64,000 nucleotides of DNA from Streptomyces roseirectus (GCF_014489635.1 NZ_CP060828.1:1798001-1862000); one strand, 5' to 3'. Positions 17,427-26,450 are shown, counted from the first letter of the stretch. Notes: generated from the sequence alone by a model not told the origin. Program-made: numbers and translations.

Positions 17427-18002
17427 TCAGCCCTCCCCCGGCAGGCGGGCCAGTGCGCGTACCGCCGCCTCCGCCAGTGCCGGATGGGCCAGGGCTTCGC
17501 GCAGGACCGGGCGGGCGCGGGGGTCGGCAAGGGTGGCGAGGCCGTCGATGCAGGCCAGGGCGATGCGGCGGTAGGGGTCGTGGGGGGTGAGGCGGCGGTG
17601 GAGGGTCGTGATGAGGGCCGGGGTGGATTCGGGGGCCGCGAGGGTCGTGAGGAGGCGGACGGGGTGGAGGGCGTAGGCGACGCGGAGTTCGTTGGTGGCG
17701 AGGGCGGCGGCGGCGCGGGCGGTGCGGGGGTCGCCGAGGCGGGCCAGCGCGTGGGCGGCGGAGGCGCAGCGCGGGGGGTCGCGGTGGTTGAGGAACAGGA
17801 CGAGGGATTCGAAGGCGCGCCGGTCGCCCGCGAGGCCGAGGCGGAACGCGGCCAGCTCCCGTGCCCACAGCGGCTGTCCGGGTTCGGTCAGTACGGCGGC
17901 CAGCGCGTCCGTGTCGTCGGTCGTCGCGAGCCGCTCGAAGAGCGCGCCCCCGCCCGACTCCCGCCGTAAGCGCTCCGTGAGCGATCGCGACTCCTCGTCC
18001 AT
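17427..18002 (-). CDS. HEAT-repeat protein
   Basis: The 191-residue all-helical protein has alternating helices in which Ala/Leu, Arg and Pro-Asp-turn positions recur: RELAAFRLGLAGDRRAFESLV, CASAAHALARLGDPRTARAAA, and LACIDGLATLADPRARPVLRE. This is the PBS-lyase HEAT-like pattern that builds protein-binding superhelices. No catalytic motif is present. It is divergent from the hydroxyacyl-CoA dehydrogenase gene across a 416-bp gap. Similar Streptomyces proteins are sometimes mislabelled adenylosuccinate lyase; nothing in this sequence supports that. Confidence 0.72.
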   Translation of the reverse strand: MDEESRSLTERLRRESGGGALFERLATTDDTDALAAVLTEPGQPLWARELAAFRLGLAGDRRAFESLVLFLNHRDPPRCASAAHALARLGDPRTARAAAALATNELRVAYALHPVRLLTTLAAPESTPALITTLHRRLTPHDPYRRIALACIDGLATLADPRARPVLREALAHPALAEAAVRALARLPGEG

Positions 18003-18418
18003 GATTCAGAGCGTAGGCGGGGTGCGACCAGGAGGGGAACGGGTTGACGAAGTCCACCCGTTCCAGGGGCTGGCGCGCTCGTTACTCACCGGTTAAGCTC
18101 ATACGAGCGGGACACCCTCTCGCGCACCTCCTCATGGCGGCCTGGTGACGCAGCCGCCATGGGAAGCACGACCCGGCTCCGGGACAGGGCCGGTCGGATC
18201 AGCAAGGCGCCGTACGGCAGGCGGGCGTGTGCACGCCCCCCGTCGACGGCCCCGGGCGTGTGCGCTCGCAGCCCGGCATCACCCGCACCCCTCAGCCCGG
18301 CATCACCTGCACCTCCGGGCATGCCTTCCGCACCTCCGTGCACCCCTTCCGCGCCCCGCGCGCCCCCTCGGCGCACCCGGCGCTCTCCCAGTCGTCACCT
18401 CTTTCCTGGAGTCCCGCG
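18003..18418. other. 416-bp divergent intergenic region
   Basis: The region lies between the HEAT-repeat gene (minus) and the hydroxyacyl-CoA dehydrogenase gene (plus) and must hold both promoters. It contains a 21-bp direct repeat (18269-18289 and 18293-18313). Open frames cross it on both strands but have repetitive Pro/Ser/Arg composition and no convincing ribosome-binding sites, so I call it non-coding. I could not place promoter hexamers with confidence. Confidence 0.5.
18269..18313. repeat. 21-bp direct repeat upstream of hydroxyacyl-CoA dehydrogenase gene
   Basis: Two copies beginning CAGCCCGGCATCACC and ending GCACC differ at one base (C/T), with start points 24 bp apart. They lie about 106 bp before the dehydrogenase start. 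The spacing is roughly two helical turns, which suits paired protein-binding sites, but no known consensus was recognised. Confidence 0.6.
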
Positions 18419-20266
18419 ATGGCCGCTCCCCTGTCCCCTTCCACCGCCCCCGCCTCGACCGCCTCCCCCGCCCCCGCCGGCACCGACGGCACCGCCCTGC
18501 GGACCGTCGCCGTCGTCGGTCTCGGCACGATGGGCACCGGCATCGCCGAAGTCCTCGCCAAGGCCGGCCGCCAGGTGATCGGCATCGACATCAGCGCCGC
18601 CCAGACGGCCCGCTGCGTCGCCGAACTGGAGACCTCCACCGCCCGCGCCGTCGCCCGGGGCCGCCTCACCGAACGGCAGCGCGCCGACGCGCTCGCCCTG
18701 GTCCGCACGACGACCGACCTGCGCGAGGCGGCCGGCGCCGACCTGGTGATCGAGGTCGCGCCGGAGTCGTACGAGGTCAAGCAGCGGCTCTTCCGCGAAC
18801 TGGACGCCGTCGTGCGCCCCGACACGATCCTGGCGACCGGCACGAACGCCCTGTCGGTGACCCGGCTCGCGGCCGAGTCACAGCGCCCGGAACGCGTGCT
18901 GGGCCTGCACTTCTTCAACCCGGCGCCCGCGATGAAGCTGGTCGAGGTCGTCTCGTCGGTGCTGACCGCCCCGCAGGCCGTCACCCGGGTCACCGAGCTG
19001 GCCGTCGAGCTGGGCAAGGAGCCGGTGGCCGTCGGCGACCGGCCGGGGTTCGTCGCGGACGGCCTGCTGTTCGGCTACCTCAACCAGGCGGCGGCGATGT
19101 ACGAGGCGCGCTACGCCTCCCGCGAGGACATCGACGCGGCGATGCGCCTGGGCTGCGGCCTGCCCATGGGCCCGCTCGCCCTGCTCGACCTGATCGGCGT
19201 CGACACCGCGCGCACCGTCCTGGACGCCATGTACGCCGCCTCCCACGACCGTCTGCACGCCCCCGCGCCGGTCCTCAGGCAGCTCAGCGAGGCGGGGCTG
19301 ACGGGCCGCAAGGCGGGCCGCGGCTTCTACACGTACGAGGCGCCCGGCAGCGCGGTCGTCGTCCCGGACGCCCTCACGCCGCTGCCCGGCGGCTCTGGCG
19401 TCCCCGGCCGCCCGGTCCGGTCGGTCGGTGTCGCCGGGTCGGGGACCATGGCGTCCGGGATCGCCGAGGTCTTCGCGAAGGCCGGGTACGACGTCGTCCT
19501 GGCCGCCCGCAGCGAGGAGAAGGCCACCGCCGCGAAGGCCCGGATCGGGTCGTCCCTCGCGCGCTCCGCCGCCAAGGGGCGGCTCACCCCCGAGGCGGCG
19601 GCCGGCGCGCTGGAGCGGATCACGCCCGCCGGGTCCTACGAGGCGTTCGCGGACGTCGACCTCGCCGTCGAGGCCGTCGCGGAGGATCTGGCGGTCAAGC
19701 AGCAGTTGTTCGCGACGCTGGACAAGGTGTGCAAGCCGGGGGCGGTGCTGGCGACGACGACGTCGTCCCTGCCGGTGATCGCGTGCGCGCGGGCGACGTC
19801 GCGGCCGCAGGACGTCGTCGGGATGCACTTCTTCAATCCCGCACCGGCGATGAAGCTGGTCGAGGTCGTCCGTACAGTGTTGACGGCGGACGATGTCCGA
19901 TCAACGGTTGACGAGGTCTGTGCGGTGATCAAGAAGCATCCCGTCAACTGTGGAGACCGCGCCGGGTTCATCGTGAATGCCCTGCTGTTCCCGTATCTCA
20001 ACAACGCGATCAAGATGGTCCAGGAACACTACGCGTCTCTTGACGACATTGACGCGGCGATGAAGCTGGGCGGCGGCTACCCGATGGGCCCCTTCGAGCT
20101 CCTGGACGTCGTCGGCCTGGATGTCTCGCTCGCCATCGAGAAGGTCCTGCACCGCGAGTTCCGCGACCCGGGCCTCGCGCCGGCCCCGCTTCTGGAGCAC
20201 CTGGTCGCCGCGGGCTGCCTCGGCCGCAAGACGGGCCGCGGCTTCCGCGAACATGCCAGGCGCTGA
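18419..20266 (+). CDS. Tandem-duplicated 3-hydroxyacyl-CoA dehydrogenase
   Basis: The 615-residue protein contains two complete copies of the 3-hydroxybutyryl-CoA dehydrogenase unit. Each has a Rossmann NAD(P) site (VVGLGTMGTGIAEVLAKAG near residue 25; VAGSGTMASGIAEVFAKAG near 338), the HFFNPAPAMKLVEVV catalytic segment, an R/DRPGFV or CGDRAGFI turn, and the dimerisation domain ending in TGRKAGRGFY / LGRKTGRGFRE. It oxidises or reduces the 3-hydroxyacyl-CoA feeding crotonyl-CoA to Ccr. The first 20 residues are a Pro/Ser/Ala-rich leader. The start has CTGGAG 8 nt upstream. It sits directly before the TetR gene of the ethylmalonyl-CoA block. Confidence 0.88.
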   Translation: MAAPLSPSTAPASTASPAPAGTDGTALRTVAVVGLGTMGTGIAEVLAKAGRQVIGIDISAAQTARCVAELETSTARAVARGRLTERQRADALALVRTTTDLREAAGADLVIEVAPESYEVKQRLFRELDAVVRPDTILATGTNALSVTRLAAESQRPERVLGLHFFNPAPAMKLVEVVSSVLTAPQAVTRVTELAVELGKEPVAVGDRPGFVADGLLFGYLNQAAAMYEARYASREDIDAAMRLGCGLPMGPLALLDLIGVDTARTVLDAMYAASHDRLHAPAPVLRQLSEAGLTGRKAGRGFYTYEAPGSAVVVPDALTPLPGGSGVPGRPVRSVGVAGSGTMASGIAEVFAKAGYDVVLAARSEEKATAAKARIGSSLARSAAKGRLTPEAAAGALERITPAGSYEAFADVDLAVEAVAEDLAVKQQLFATLDKVCKPGAVLATTTSSLPVIACARATSRPQDVVGMHFFNPAPAMKLVEVVRTVLTADDVRSTVDEVCAVIKKHPVNCGDRAGFIVNALLFPYLNNAIKMVQEHYASLDDIDAAMKLGGGYPMGPFELLDVVGLDVSLAIEKVLHREFRDPGLAPAPLLEHLVAAGCLGRKTGRGFREHARR

Positions 20267-20369
20267 CGCCTTCCGGGAGGCGGCGGACTGGGGCGGACTG
20301 CTCGATTCCGCAGGCCGGGCGGACCCCGGACCTGCGCATCGAGCCGCACGCATGCAGTACGTTCGGGTC

Positions 20370-21191
20370 ATGTCCCAGCCCGCCAAGTCCTCCCGTACCC
20401 CCGCCCCGTCCGACGCGCCGGAGAGTGCCGCAGGCAGCCGTGCCGCCGCCCAGCGGCTCAAGATGCGCCGAGAACTGGCGGCCGCCGCGATGGAGTTGTT
20501 CGCGACGAAGGGCTACGAGGGGACCACCGTCGACGAGATCGCGGCAGCGGCCGGGGTCGCGCGCCGTACGTTCTTCCGCCACTTCCGGTCCAAGGAGGAG
20601 GCGATCTTCCCGGACCACGACGACACCCTGGTGCGCGCGGAGGCGGTGCTGAACGCCGCCCCGGCGCACGAACACCCCCTCGACACCGTGTGCCGCGGCA
20701 TCAAGGAGGTCATGCGGATGTACGCGGCGCGGCCGGAGATCTCGGTCGCCCGGTACAAGCTGACGCGCGAGGTGCCCACCCTGCGCGAGGCGGAGATCGC
20801 GTCGGTGGCCCGCTACGAGCGCCTGTTCACCCGTTACCTCCTGGGTCACTTCGACGAGCACGCGCACGACGACGACGCGAACGACGACCCGCTGCTGGCC
20901 GAGGTCGCCGCCTCGGCGGTGGTCACCGCCCACAACCACGTGCTGCGGCGCTGGCTGCGCGCGGGCGGCCAGGGCGATGTCGAGGCGCAGCTGGACCACG
21001 CCTTCGGGATCGTGCGCCGCACCTTCGGCACCGGCATCGGGCTCGGGCGCGCGACGACGGCCCCCTCCCCCGCCGCCCCGGCCCCGGCGTCGCTGTCCAC
21101 GCAGGGCGAGGTCCTGGTGACGGTCGCCCGCACGGACGCCCCGCTGGACGAGGTCATGCGGGCCATCGAGCAGGCGCTCAAGGAGCGCTGA
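20370..21191 (+). CDS. TetR family transcriptional regulator
   Basis: The 273-residue product has an N-terminal TetR helix-turn-helix (MELFATKGYEGTTVDEIAAAAGVARRTFFRHFRSKEEA, about residues 40-77 after a Pro/Ser-rich extension). The C-terminal ligand domain is followed by an extra ~60-residue tail (ATTAPSPAAPAPA linker plus a terminal helix), longer than typical TetR proteins. An in-frame ATG at 20352 is an alternative start; neither has a strong Shine-Dalgarno. It lies between the dehydrogenase and ccr, so it is a candidate regulator of acetate assimilation through the ethylmalonyl-CoA pathway. Ligand unknown. Confidence 0.85.
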   Translation: MSQPAKSSRTPAPSDAPESAAGSRAAAQRLKMRRELAAAAMELFATKGYEGTTVDEIAAAAGVARRTFFRHFRSKEEAIFPDHDDTLVRAEAVLNAAPAHEHPLDTVCRGIKEVMRMYAARPEISVARYKLTREVPTLREAEIASVARYERLFTRYLLGHFDEHAHDDDANDDPLLAEVAASAVVTAHNHVLRRWLRAGGQGDVEAQLDHAFGIVRRTFGTGIGLGRATTAPSPAAPAPASLSTQGEVLVTVARTDAPLDEVMRAIEQALKER

Positions 21192-21217
21192 CCCCCGCAC
21201 GGACATCTCTGTGACGA

Positions 21218-21244
21218 CGGCCACCCCACCGGGTGGCCGTTTTG
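21218..21244 (+). terminator. Rho-independent terminator after tetR
   Basis: A 9-bp perfect stem (ACGGCCACC / GGTGGCCGT) with a 6-nt loop is followed by TTTT, 27 bp past the tetR stop. This is the clearest intrinsic terminator in the window and separates tetR from the ccr transcript. Confidence 0.8.
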
Positions 21245-21302
21245 GCATGTCAGAGGGCGTTTTCACCCGCCTCCGAACCCCCACTTGATCGATCATCGCT
21301 CA

Positions 21303-21374
21303 CTTGTCAAGTAAAGATTTCATCTGAGCGCAATTCCTGGCACCCAGTGCCTTGCCGAGTGACACGGGGTGCCA
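21303..21374. promoter_or_regulatory. Dyad-rich ccr upstream region
   Basis: The 324-bp gap between the tetR terminator and ccr carries ACTTGTCAAGT (perfect 5-bp arms, 21303-21313), GGCAC-CCA-GTGCC (21341-21353), and a wider GGCACCC...GGGTGCC pair (21341-21347 with 21368-21374). These are candidate sites for the adjacent TetR protein or another regulator of the ccr operon. No known consensus was matched. Several small frames here have no coding character. Confidence 0.4.
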
Positions 21375-21568
21375 TACCGTGAAGTCGTCCGGGTGGCCGG
21401 CGGACGGCGACAAGCCGTACGCCGGTTGTCCCCGCGCACCACGTCGCCGCGCACCCGGACGCCTGCGTCACAGGCAACCTCCCGCGCCACAAAGCGCCGC
21501 CGCACCACAGAAGCCAGCACCCTCACCGCGCCCTCCCCTCAGGGGCGCACACCGCCGGAGGCAACACC

Positions 21569-22912
21569 GTGACCGTGAAGGACATCCTGGAGGCGATCCA
21601 GTCGCCACAGACGACACCGGCCGACTTCGCCGCCCTCCCGCTGCCCGAGTCGTACCGCGCGATCACCGTCCACAAGGACGAGACGGAGATGTTCGCGGGG
21701 ATGACGACCCGCGAGAAGGACCCGCGCAAGTCGCTGCACCTGGACGAGGTGCCGGTGCCCGAACTCGGGCCCGGCGAGGCCCTGGTGGCGGTCATGGCGT
21801 CCTCGGTCAACTACAACTCCGTGTGGACGTCGATCTTCGAGCCGCTGTCGACGTTCGGGTTCCTGGAGCGCTACGGCAAGCTCAGCGAGCTGACGAAGCG
21901 TCACGACCTGCCGTACCACGTCATCGGCTCCGACCTCGCCGGCGTCGTCCTGCGCACCGGGCCCGGCGTCAACGCGTGGCGGCCCGGGGACGAGGTCGTC
22001 GCGCACTGCCTGTCCGTCGAGCTGGAGTCCTCGGACGGCCACAACGACACGATGCTCGACCCCGAGCAGCGGATCTGGGGGTTCGAGACGAACTTCGGCG
22101 GGCTCGCGGAGATCGCGCTCGTCAAGTCGAACCAGCTGATGCCGAAGCCGGCCCACCTCAGCTGGGAGGAGGCGGCCTCGCCGGGGCTGGTCAACTCGAC
22201 GGCGTACCGGCAGCTCGTCTCAGGCAACGGCGCCGGGATGAAGCAGGGCGACAACGTGCTGATCTGGGGCGCGAGCGGCGGACTCGGCAGCTACGCGACG
22301 CAGTTCGCGCTCGCGGGCGGCGCCACCCCGATCTGTGTCGTCTCCAGCCCGCAGAAAGCCGAGATCTGCCGCCGGATGGGCGCGGAGGCGATCATCGACC
22401 GGACCGCCGAGGGCTACCGGTTCTGGAAGGACGAGCACACCCAGGACCCGAAGGAGTGGAAGCGGTTCGGCAAGCGCATCCGTGAGCTGACCGGCGGCGA
22501 GGACGTCGACATCGTCTTCGAGCACCCGGGCCGCGAGACCTTCGGCGCCTCGGTGTACGTCACCCGCAAGGGCGGCACGATCGTCACCTGCGCCTCCACC
22601 TCCGGCTACACCCACGAGTACGACAACCGCTACCTGTGGATGTCGCTCAAGCGGATCGTCGGCTCGCACTTCGCCAACTACCGCGAGGCGTGGGAGGCCA
22701 ACCGCCTGGTCGCCAAGGGGAAGATCCACCCGACGCTGTCCAAGGTGTACGCCCTGGAGGAGACCGGGCAGGCCGCGTACGACGTCCACCGCAACCTGCA
22801 CCAGGGCAAGGTCGGCGTGCTGTGTCTCGCGCCCGAGGAAGGTCTGGGCGTGCGCGACCACGCCAAGCGGGCCGAGCACATCGACGCCATCAACCGCTTC
22901 CGGAACGTCTGA
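21569..22912 (+). CDS. ccr: Crotonyl-CoA carboxylase/reductase
   Basis: Ccr catalyses NADPH-dependent reductive carboxylation of crotonyl-CoA to ethylmalonyl-CoA, the entry step of the ethylmalonyl-CoA pathway and a source of extender units. The 447-residue medium-chain reductase shows VMASSVNYNSVW, IGSDLAGVV, the CO2/substrate segment GFETNFGG (Phe-Glu pair), the NADPH motif WGASGGLGSYATQ, and VGSHFANYREAWE with the conserved His near the CO2 site. GTG start 21569 has GGAGG at 7 nt; a GTG two codons later is less well placed. It is followed after 9 bp by the mutase gene, so it heads the operon. Confidence 0.96.
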   Translation: MTVKDILEAIQSPQTTPADFAALPLPESYRAITVHKDETEMFAGMTTREKDPRKSLHLDEVPVPELGPGEALVAVMASSVNYNSVWTSIFEPLSTFGFLERYGKLSELTKRHDLPYHVIGSDLAGVVLRTGPGVNAWRPGDEVVAHCLSVELESSDGHNDTMLDPEQRIWGFETNFGGLAEIALVKSNQLMPKPAHLSWEEAASPGLVNSTAYRQLVSGNGAGMKQGDNVLIWGASGGLGSYATQFALAGGATPICVVSSPQKAEICRRMGAEAIIDRTAEGYRFWKDEHTQDPKEWKRFGKRIRELTGGEDVDIVFEHPGRETFGASVYVTRKGGTIVTCASTSGYTHEYDNRYLWMSLKRIVGSHFANYREAWEANRLVAKGKIHPTLSKVYALEETGQAAYDVHRNLHQGKVGVLCLAPEEGLGVRDHAKRAEHIDAINRFRNV

Positions 22913-22921
22913 GGGCACCCG

Positions 22922-24973
22922 ATGACAGAGCGCCAGAAAGACCGCCCGTGGCTCATGCGGACGTACGCCGGGCACTCCACCGCCGAGGCGTCCAACGAGC
23001 TGTACCGCCGCAACCTCGCCAAGGGTCAGACGGGTCTGTCGGTCGCCTTCGACCTGCCGACCCAGACCGGCTACGACCCCGACCACGTCCTCGCGCGCGG
23101 TGAGGTCGGCCGGGTGGGCGTGCCGGTGGCCCACCTCGGGGACATGCGGCGGCTGTTCCAGGACATCCCCCTGGAGCGGATGAACACCTCGATGACGATC
23201 AACGCGACCGCGATGTGGCTGCTGGCGCTCTATCAGGTCGTCGCCGAGGAGCAGGGCGCGGACGTCGAACAGCTCCAGGGGACGACACAGAACGACATCG
23301 TCAAGGAGTACCTGTCGCGCGGGACGCACGTCTTCCCGCCGGGGCCCTCGCTGCGGCTGACGACGGACATGATCTGTTACACGGTCAACCACATGCCGAA
23401 GTGGAACCCGATCAACATATGCAGCTATCACCTCCAGGAGGCGGGGGCGACGCCCGTCCAGGAGATCGCGTACGCGATGTCGACGGCGGTCGCGGTGCTG
23501 GACGCCGTCCGTGACTCCGGGCAGATCCCCGAGGAACGTTTCGGTGACGTCGTCGGCCGGATCTCCTTCTTCGTCAACGCGGGCGTCCGGTTCATCGAGG
23601 AGATGTGCAAGATGCGGGCGTTCGGCCGCATCTGGGACCAGGTGACGCGCGAGCGGTACGGCATCGAGGACCCCCGGCAGCGCCGGTTCCGCTACGGCGT
23701 GCAGGTCAACTCGCTGGGGCTGACGGAGGCGCAGCCGGAGAACAACGTCCAGCGGATCGTGCTGGAGATGCTGGCGGTGACGCTGTCGAAGGACGCCCGC
23801 GCGCGGGCCGTGCAGCTGCCGGCGTGGAACGAGGCGCTGGGGCTGCCGAGGCCGTGGGACCAGCAGTGGTCGCTGCGGATCCAGCAGGTGCTGGCGCACG
23901 AGAGTGACCTGCTGGAGTACGAGGACATCTTCGCGGGGTCGCACGTCGTCGAGAAGAAGGTGGACGCGCTGGTCGCGGACTCCCTCGCGGAGATGGCGCG
24001 GATCGAGGAGATGGGCGGTGCGATGGCCGCCGTGGAGTCGGGGTACCTGAAGTCGCAGCTGGTGGCGTCGCACGCGGAGCGCCGGGCTCGTATCGAGTCC
24101 GGTCAAGAGTTGATCGTCGGCGTCAACGCGTTCAACACGACCGAGCCCAATCCACTCACCGCCGACCTCGGTCAAGCGATCCATACAGTTGATCCGGCTG
24201 TCGAGGAACGTGTCGTGGAGGCCGTCGGGCAGTGGCGTTTCACCCGGCAGGAGTCGTCCGACCGGCAGGGCATGGGCGATCCGTTCCACTATCCGACCGT
24301 CCGCCAGGCGCTCGACCGTCTGAAGGAGGCCGCGCAGGGGACGGAGAACCTGATGGAGGCCACCTTGGAGTGCGCCCGCGCGGGGATCACGACCGGCGAG
24401 TGGGCGGGCGCACTGCGCGAGGTGTTCGGCGAGTTCCGGGCGCCGACGGGCGTCTCGTCGGCGCCGGTCGCGGTCCCGGTGGAGGAGGGTTCGGCGCTGG
24501 CCGAGGTGCGTCGCAAGGTGGACGTCACCGCGCGGGAGCTGGGCTCGGGCAAGCTGCGGTTCCTGGTGGGCAAGCCGGGGCTGGACGGGCACTCCAACGG
24601 CGCCGAGCAGATCGCCGTGCGCGCGCGGGACGCGGGTTTCGAGGTCGTCTACCAGGGCATCCGGCTGACGCCCGAGCAGATCGTGGACGCGGCGCTCGCG
24701 GAGGACGTGCACGCGGTCGGCCTGTCCATTCTGTCCGGCTCGCACGCCCGGTTGGTGCCGGATGTCCTGGAGCGGCTGCGTGTGGCCGGTGCCACAGACA
24801 TTCCGGTGATCGCCGGTGGCATCATCCCCAGCGGTGACGCCGAAGAGCTGCGGGCCGCAGGTGTGGCCGCCGTCTTCACCCCGAAGGACTTCGACATCAC
24901 CGGGATCATCGGCCGCATCGTCGACGAGATCCGCACAGCGAACCGGCTCGACCCCCTGGAGGTCCCCGCATGA
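22922..24973 (+). CDS. meaA: Ethylmalonyl-CoA mutase (MeaA), B12-dependent
   Basis: The 683-residue adenosylcobalamin enzyme converts ethylmalonyl-CoA to methylsuccinyl-CoA. The catalytic TIM barrel covers about 1-520, with AFDLPTQTGYD, GTTQNDIVKEYLSRGT and the substrate-binding region around LRLTTDMICYTVNHMPKWNPIN. The B12 domain is about 540-670, with the base-off motif DGHSNG (Asp-x-His-x-x-Gly) in GLDGHSNGAEQIA and the SILSGSH and GGIIPSGD loops. Fused single-chain architecture and length fit MeaA/Ecm rather than two-subunit methylmalonyl-CoA mutase. The stop overlaps the lyase ATG (ATGA). Isobutyryl-CoA mutase is less likely given the adjacent pathway genes. Confidence 0.93.
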   Translation: MTERQKDRPWLMRTYAGHSTAEASNELYRRNLAKGQTGLSVAFDLPTQTGYDPDHVLARGEVGRVGVPVAHLGDMRRLFQDIPLERMNTSMTINATAMWLLALYQVVAEEQGADVEQLQGTTQNDIVKEYLSRGTHVFPPGPSLRLTTDMICYTVNHMPKWNPINICSYHLQEAGATPVQEIAYAMSTAVAVLDAVRDSGQIPEERFGDVVGRISFFVNAGVRFIEEMCKMRAFGRIWDQVTRERYGIEDPRQRRFRYGVQVNSLGLTEAQPENNVQRIVLEMLAVTLSKDARARAVQLPAWNEALGLPRPWDQQWSLRIQQVLAHESDLLEYEDIFAGSHVVEKKVDALVADSLAEMARIEEMGGAMAAVESGYLKSQLVASHAERRARIESGQELIVGVNAFNTTEPNPLTADLGQAIHTVDPAVEERVVEAVGQWRFTRQESSDRQGMGDPFHYPTVRQALDRLKEAAQGTENLMEATLECARAGITTGEWAGALREVFGEFRAPTGVSSAPVAVPVEEGSALAEVRRKVDVTARELGSGKLRFLVGKPGLDGHSNGAEQIAVRARDAGFEVVYQGIRLTPEQIVDAALAEDVHAVGLSILSGSHARLVPDVLERLRVAGATDIPVIAGGIIPSGDAEELRAAGVAAVFTPKDFDITGIIGRIVDEIRTANRLDPLEVPA

Positions 24974-25932
24974 CGCCCGTCAACCGCCTGCGCCCCCGCC
25001 GCTCCTGTCTGGCCGTTCCGGGGAGCAACCCGCGCTTCCTGGAGAAGGCGCAGGGCCTCCCGGCGGACCAGGTGTTCCTGGACCTGGAGGACGCGTGCGC
25101 GCCGCTCGCGAAGCCGGAGGCGCGGCACACCATCGTCAAGTTCCTCAACGAGGGCGACTGGACGGGCAAGACGCGGGTCGTGCGCGTCAACGACTGGACG
25201 ACCGAGTGGACGTACCGGGACGTCGTCACGGTCGTCGAGGGCGCCGGGCAGAACCTTGACTGCGTCATGCTGCCGAAGGTGCAGAACGCGCAGCAGATCG
25301 TCGCCCTGGACCTGCTGTTGACGCAGATCGAGAAGACCATGGGCTTCGAGGTCGGCCGCATCGGCATTGAGGCGCAGATCGAGAACGCCCAGGGACTCAA
25401 CAACGTCAATGAGATCGCCCAGGCCAGTCAACGTGTCGAGACGATCATCTTCGGTCCGGCCGACTTCATGGCGTCGATCAACATGAAGACCCTCGTGGTC
25501 GGCGAGCAGCCGCCGGGCTACCCGGCGGACGCCTACCACTACATCCTCATGAAGATCCTGATGGCGGCCCGCGCGAACGACCTCCAGGCGATCGACGGCC
25601 CCTACCTCCAGATCCGCAACGTGGACGGCTACCGCGAGGTCGCCCGGCGGGCCGCAGCGCTCGGCTTCGACGGCAAGTGGGTGCTGCACCCGGGCCAGGT
25701 CGAGGCGTCCAACGAGATCTTCTCGCCGTCGCAGGAGGACTACGACCACGCCGAGCTGATCCTCGACGCGTACGACTACTACACGTCCGAGGCGGGCGGG
25801 AAGAAGGGCTCGGCGATGCTCGGCGACGAGATGATCGACGAGGCGAGCCGCAAGATGGCGCTGGTGATCTCCGGCAAGGGCAGGGCGGCGGGCATGACCC
25901 GGACGTCGAAGTTCGAGATCCCGGAGGCGTGA
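24970..25932 (+). CDS. HpcH/HpaI-type CoA-ester lyase (malyl-/methylmalyl-CoA lyase)
   Basis: The 320-residue Mg-dependent lyase has the CitE-like signatures LAVPGSNPRFLEKA, DQVFLDLEDACAP (metal Asp/Glu), RVNDW and IEAQIENAQGL (metal Glu), FGPADFMAS and a C-terminal cap. In the ethylmalonyl-CoA pathway this enzyme splits beta-methylmalyl-CoA into glyoxylate and propionyl-CoA, and can also act on malyl-CoA. Start codon overlap with meaA and position before the mesaconyl-CoA hydratase fit the Mcl1 role. It could also be named citE-like, but the operon argues against citrate lyase. Confidence 0.9.
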   Translation: MTPVNRLRPRRSCLAVPGSNPRFLEKAQGLPADQVFLDLEDACAPLAKPEARHTIVKFLNEGDWTGKTRVVRVNDWTTEWTYRDVVTVVEGAGQNLDCVMLPKVQNAQQIVALDLLLTQIEKTMGFEVGRIGIEAQIENAQGLNNVNEIAQASQRVETIIFGPADFMASINMKTLVVGEQPPGYPADAYHYILMKILMAARANDLQAIDGPYLQIRNVDGYREVARRAAALGFDGKWVLHPGQVEASNEIFSPSQEDYDHAELILDAYDYYTSEAGGKKGSAMLGDEMIDEASRKMALVISGKGRAAGMTRTSKFEIPEA

Positions 25933-25937
25933 GCGCG

Positions 25938-26444
25938 ATGCAGTTCGGGCGCACCTACGAGGAGTTCGAGGTCGGGGCCGTCTACAAGCACTGGCCCGGC
26001 AAGACGGTCACCGAGTACGACGACCATCTCTTCTGCCTCCTCACGATGAACCACCACCCGCTCCACATGGACGCCAACTACGCCGAGAACACGACGGACT
26101 TCGGCAAGAACGTGGTGGTCGGGAACTACGTCTACTCGCTGCTGCTCGGCATGTCCGTGCCGGACGTCTCGGGCAAGGCGATCGCCAACCTGGAGATCGA
26201 GTCGCTGAAGCACGTCGCGCCGACGTTCCACGGCGACACGATCTACGGCCAGACGACGGTGCTGGACAAGTGGCCGTCGAAGTCGAAGGACGACCGCGGG
26301 ATCGTCCACGTCGAGACCAAGGGCTACAAGCAGGACGGCACGCTGGTGTGCGTGTTCCGACGCAAGGTCATGGTGCCGACGGAGACCTACATCAAGGAGC
26401 GCGGCGGCGAGCAGCCCGGCCGCCCGGAACTTCAGGAGGGCTGA
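25938..26444 (+). CDS. MaoC-family mesaconyl-CoA hydratase
   Basis: The 168-residue hot-dog-fold hydratase carries the MaoC hydratase signature around NHHPLHMDANYAENT (Asp/His catalytic pair) with LLGMSVPDVSG and VKHVAPTFHGDTIY-like strands. It is a single-domain form, about half the length of the Rhodobacter two-domain Mch, as expected for actinobacteria. It hydrates mesaconyl-CoA to beta-methylmalyl-CoA. The ATG at 25938 is preferred because GGAGG lies 10 nt upstream; a GTG at 25929 overlapping the lyase stop would leave only one nt of spacing. Confidence 0.86.
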   Translation: MQFGRTYEEFEVGAVYKHWPGKTVTEYDDHLFCLLTMNHHPLHMDANYAENTTDFGKNVVVGNYVYSLLLGMSVPDVSGKAIANLEIESLKHVAPTFHGDTIYGQTTVLDKWPSKSKDDRGIVHVETKGYKQDGTLVCVFRRKVMVPTETYIKERGGEQPGRPELQEG

Positions 26445-26450
26445 GTCACC

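Noticed and set aside
18086-18376. 96-codon minus-strand frame with GDAGLRGAGDAGLRA repeat
   Set aside because: The repeat reflects the DNA direct repeat; no ribosome-binding site, and it occupies the expected divergent promoter region.
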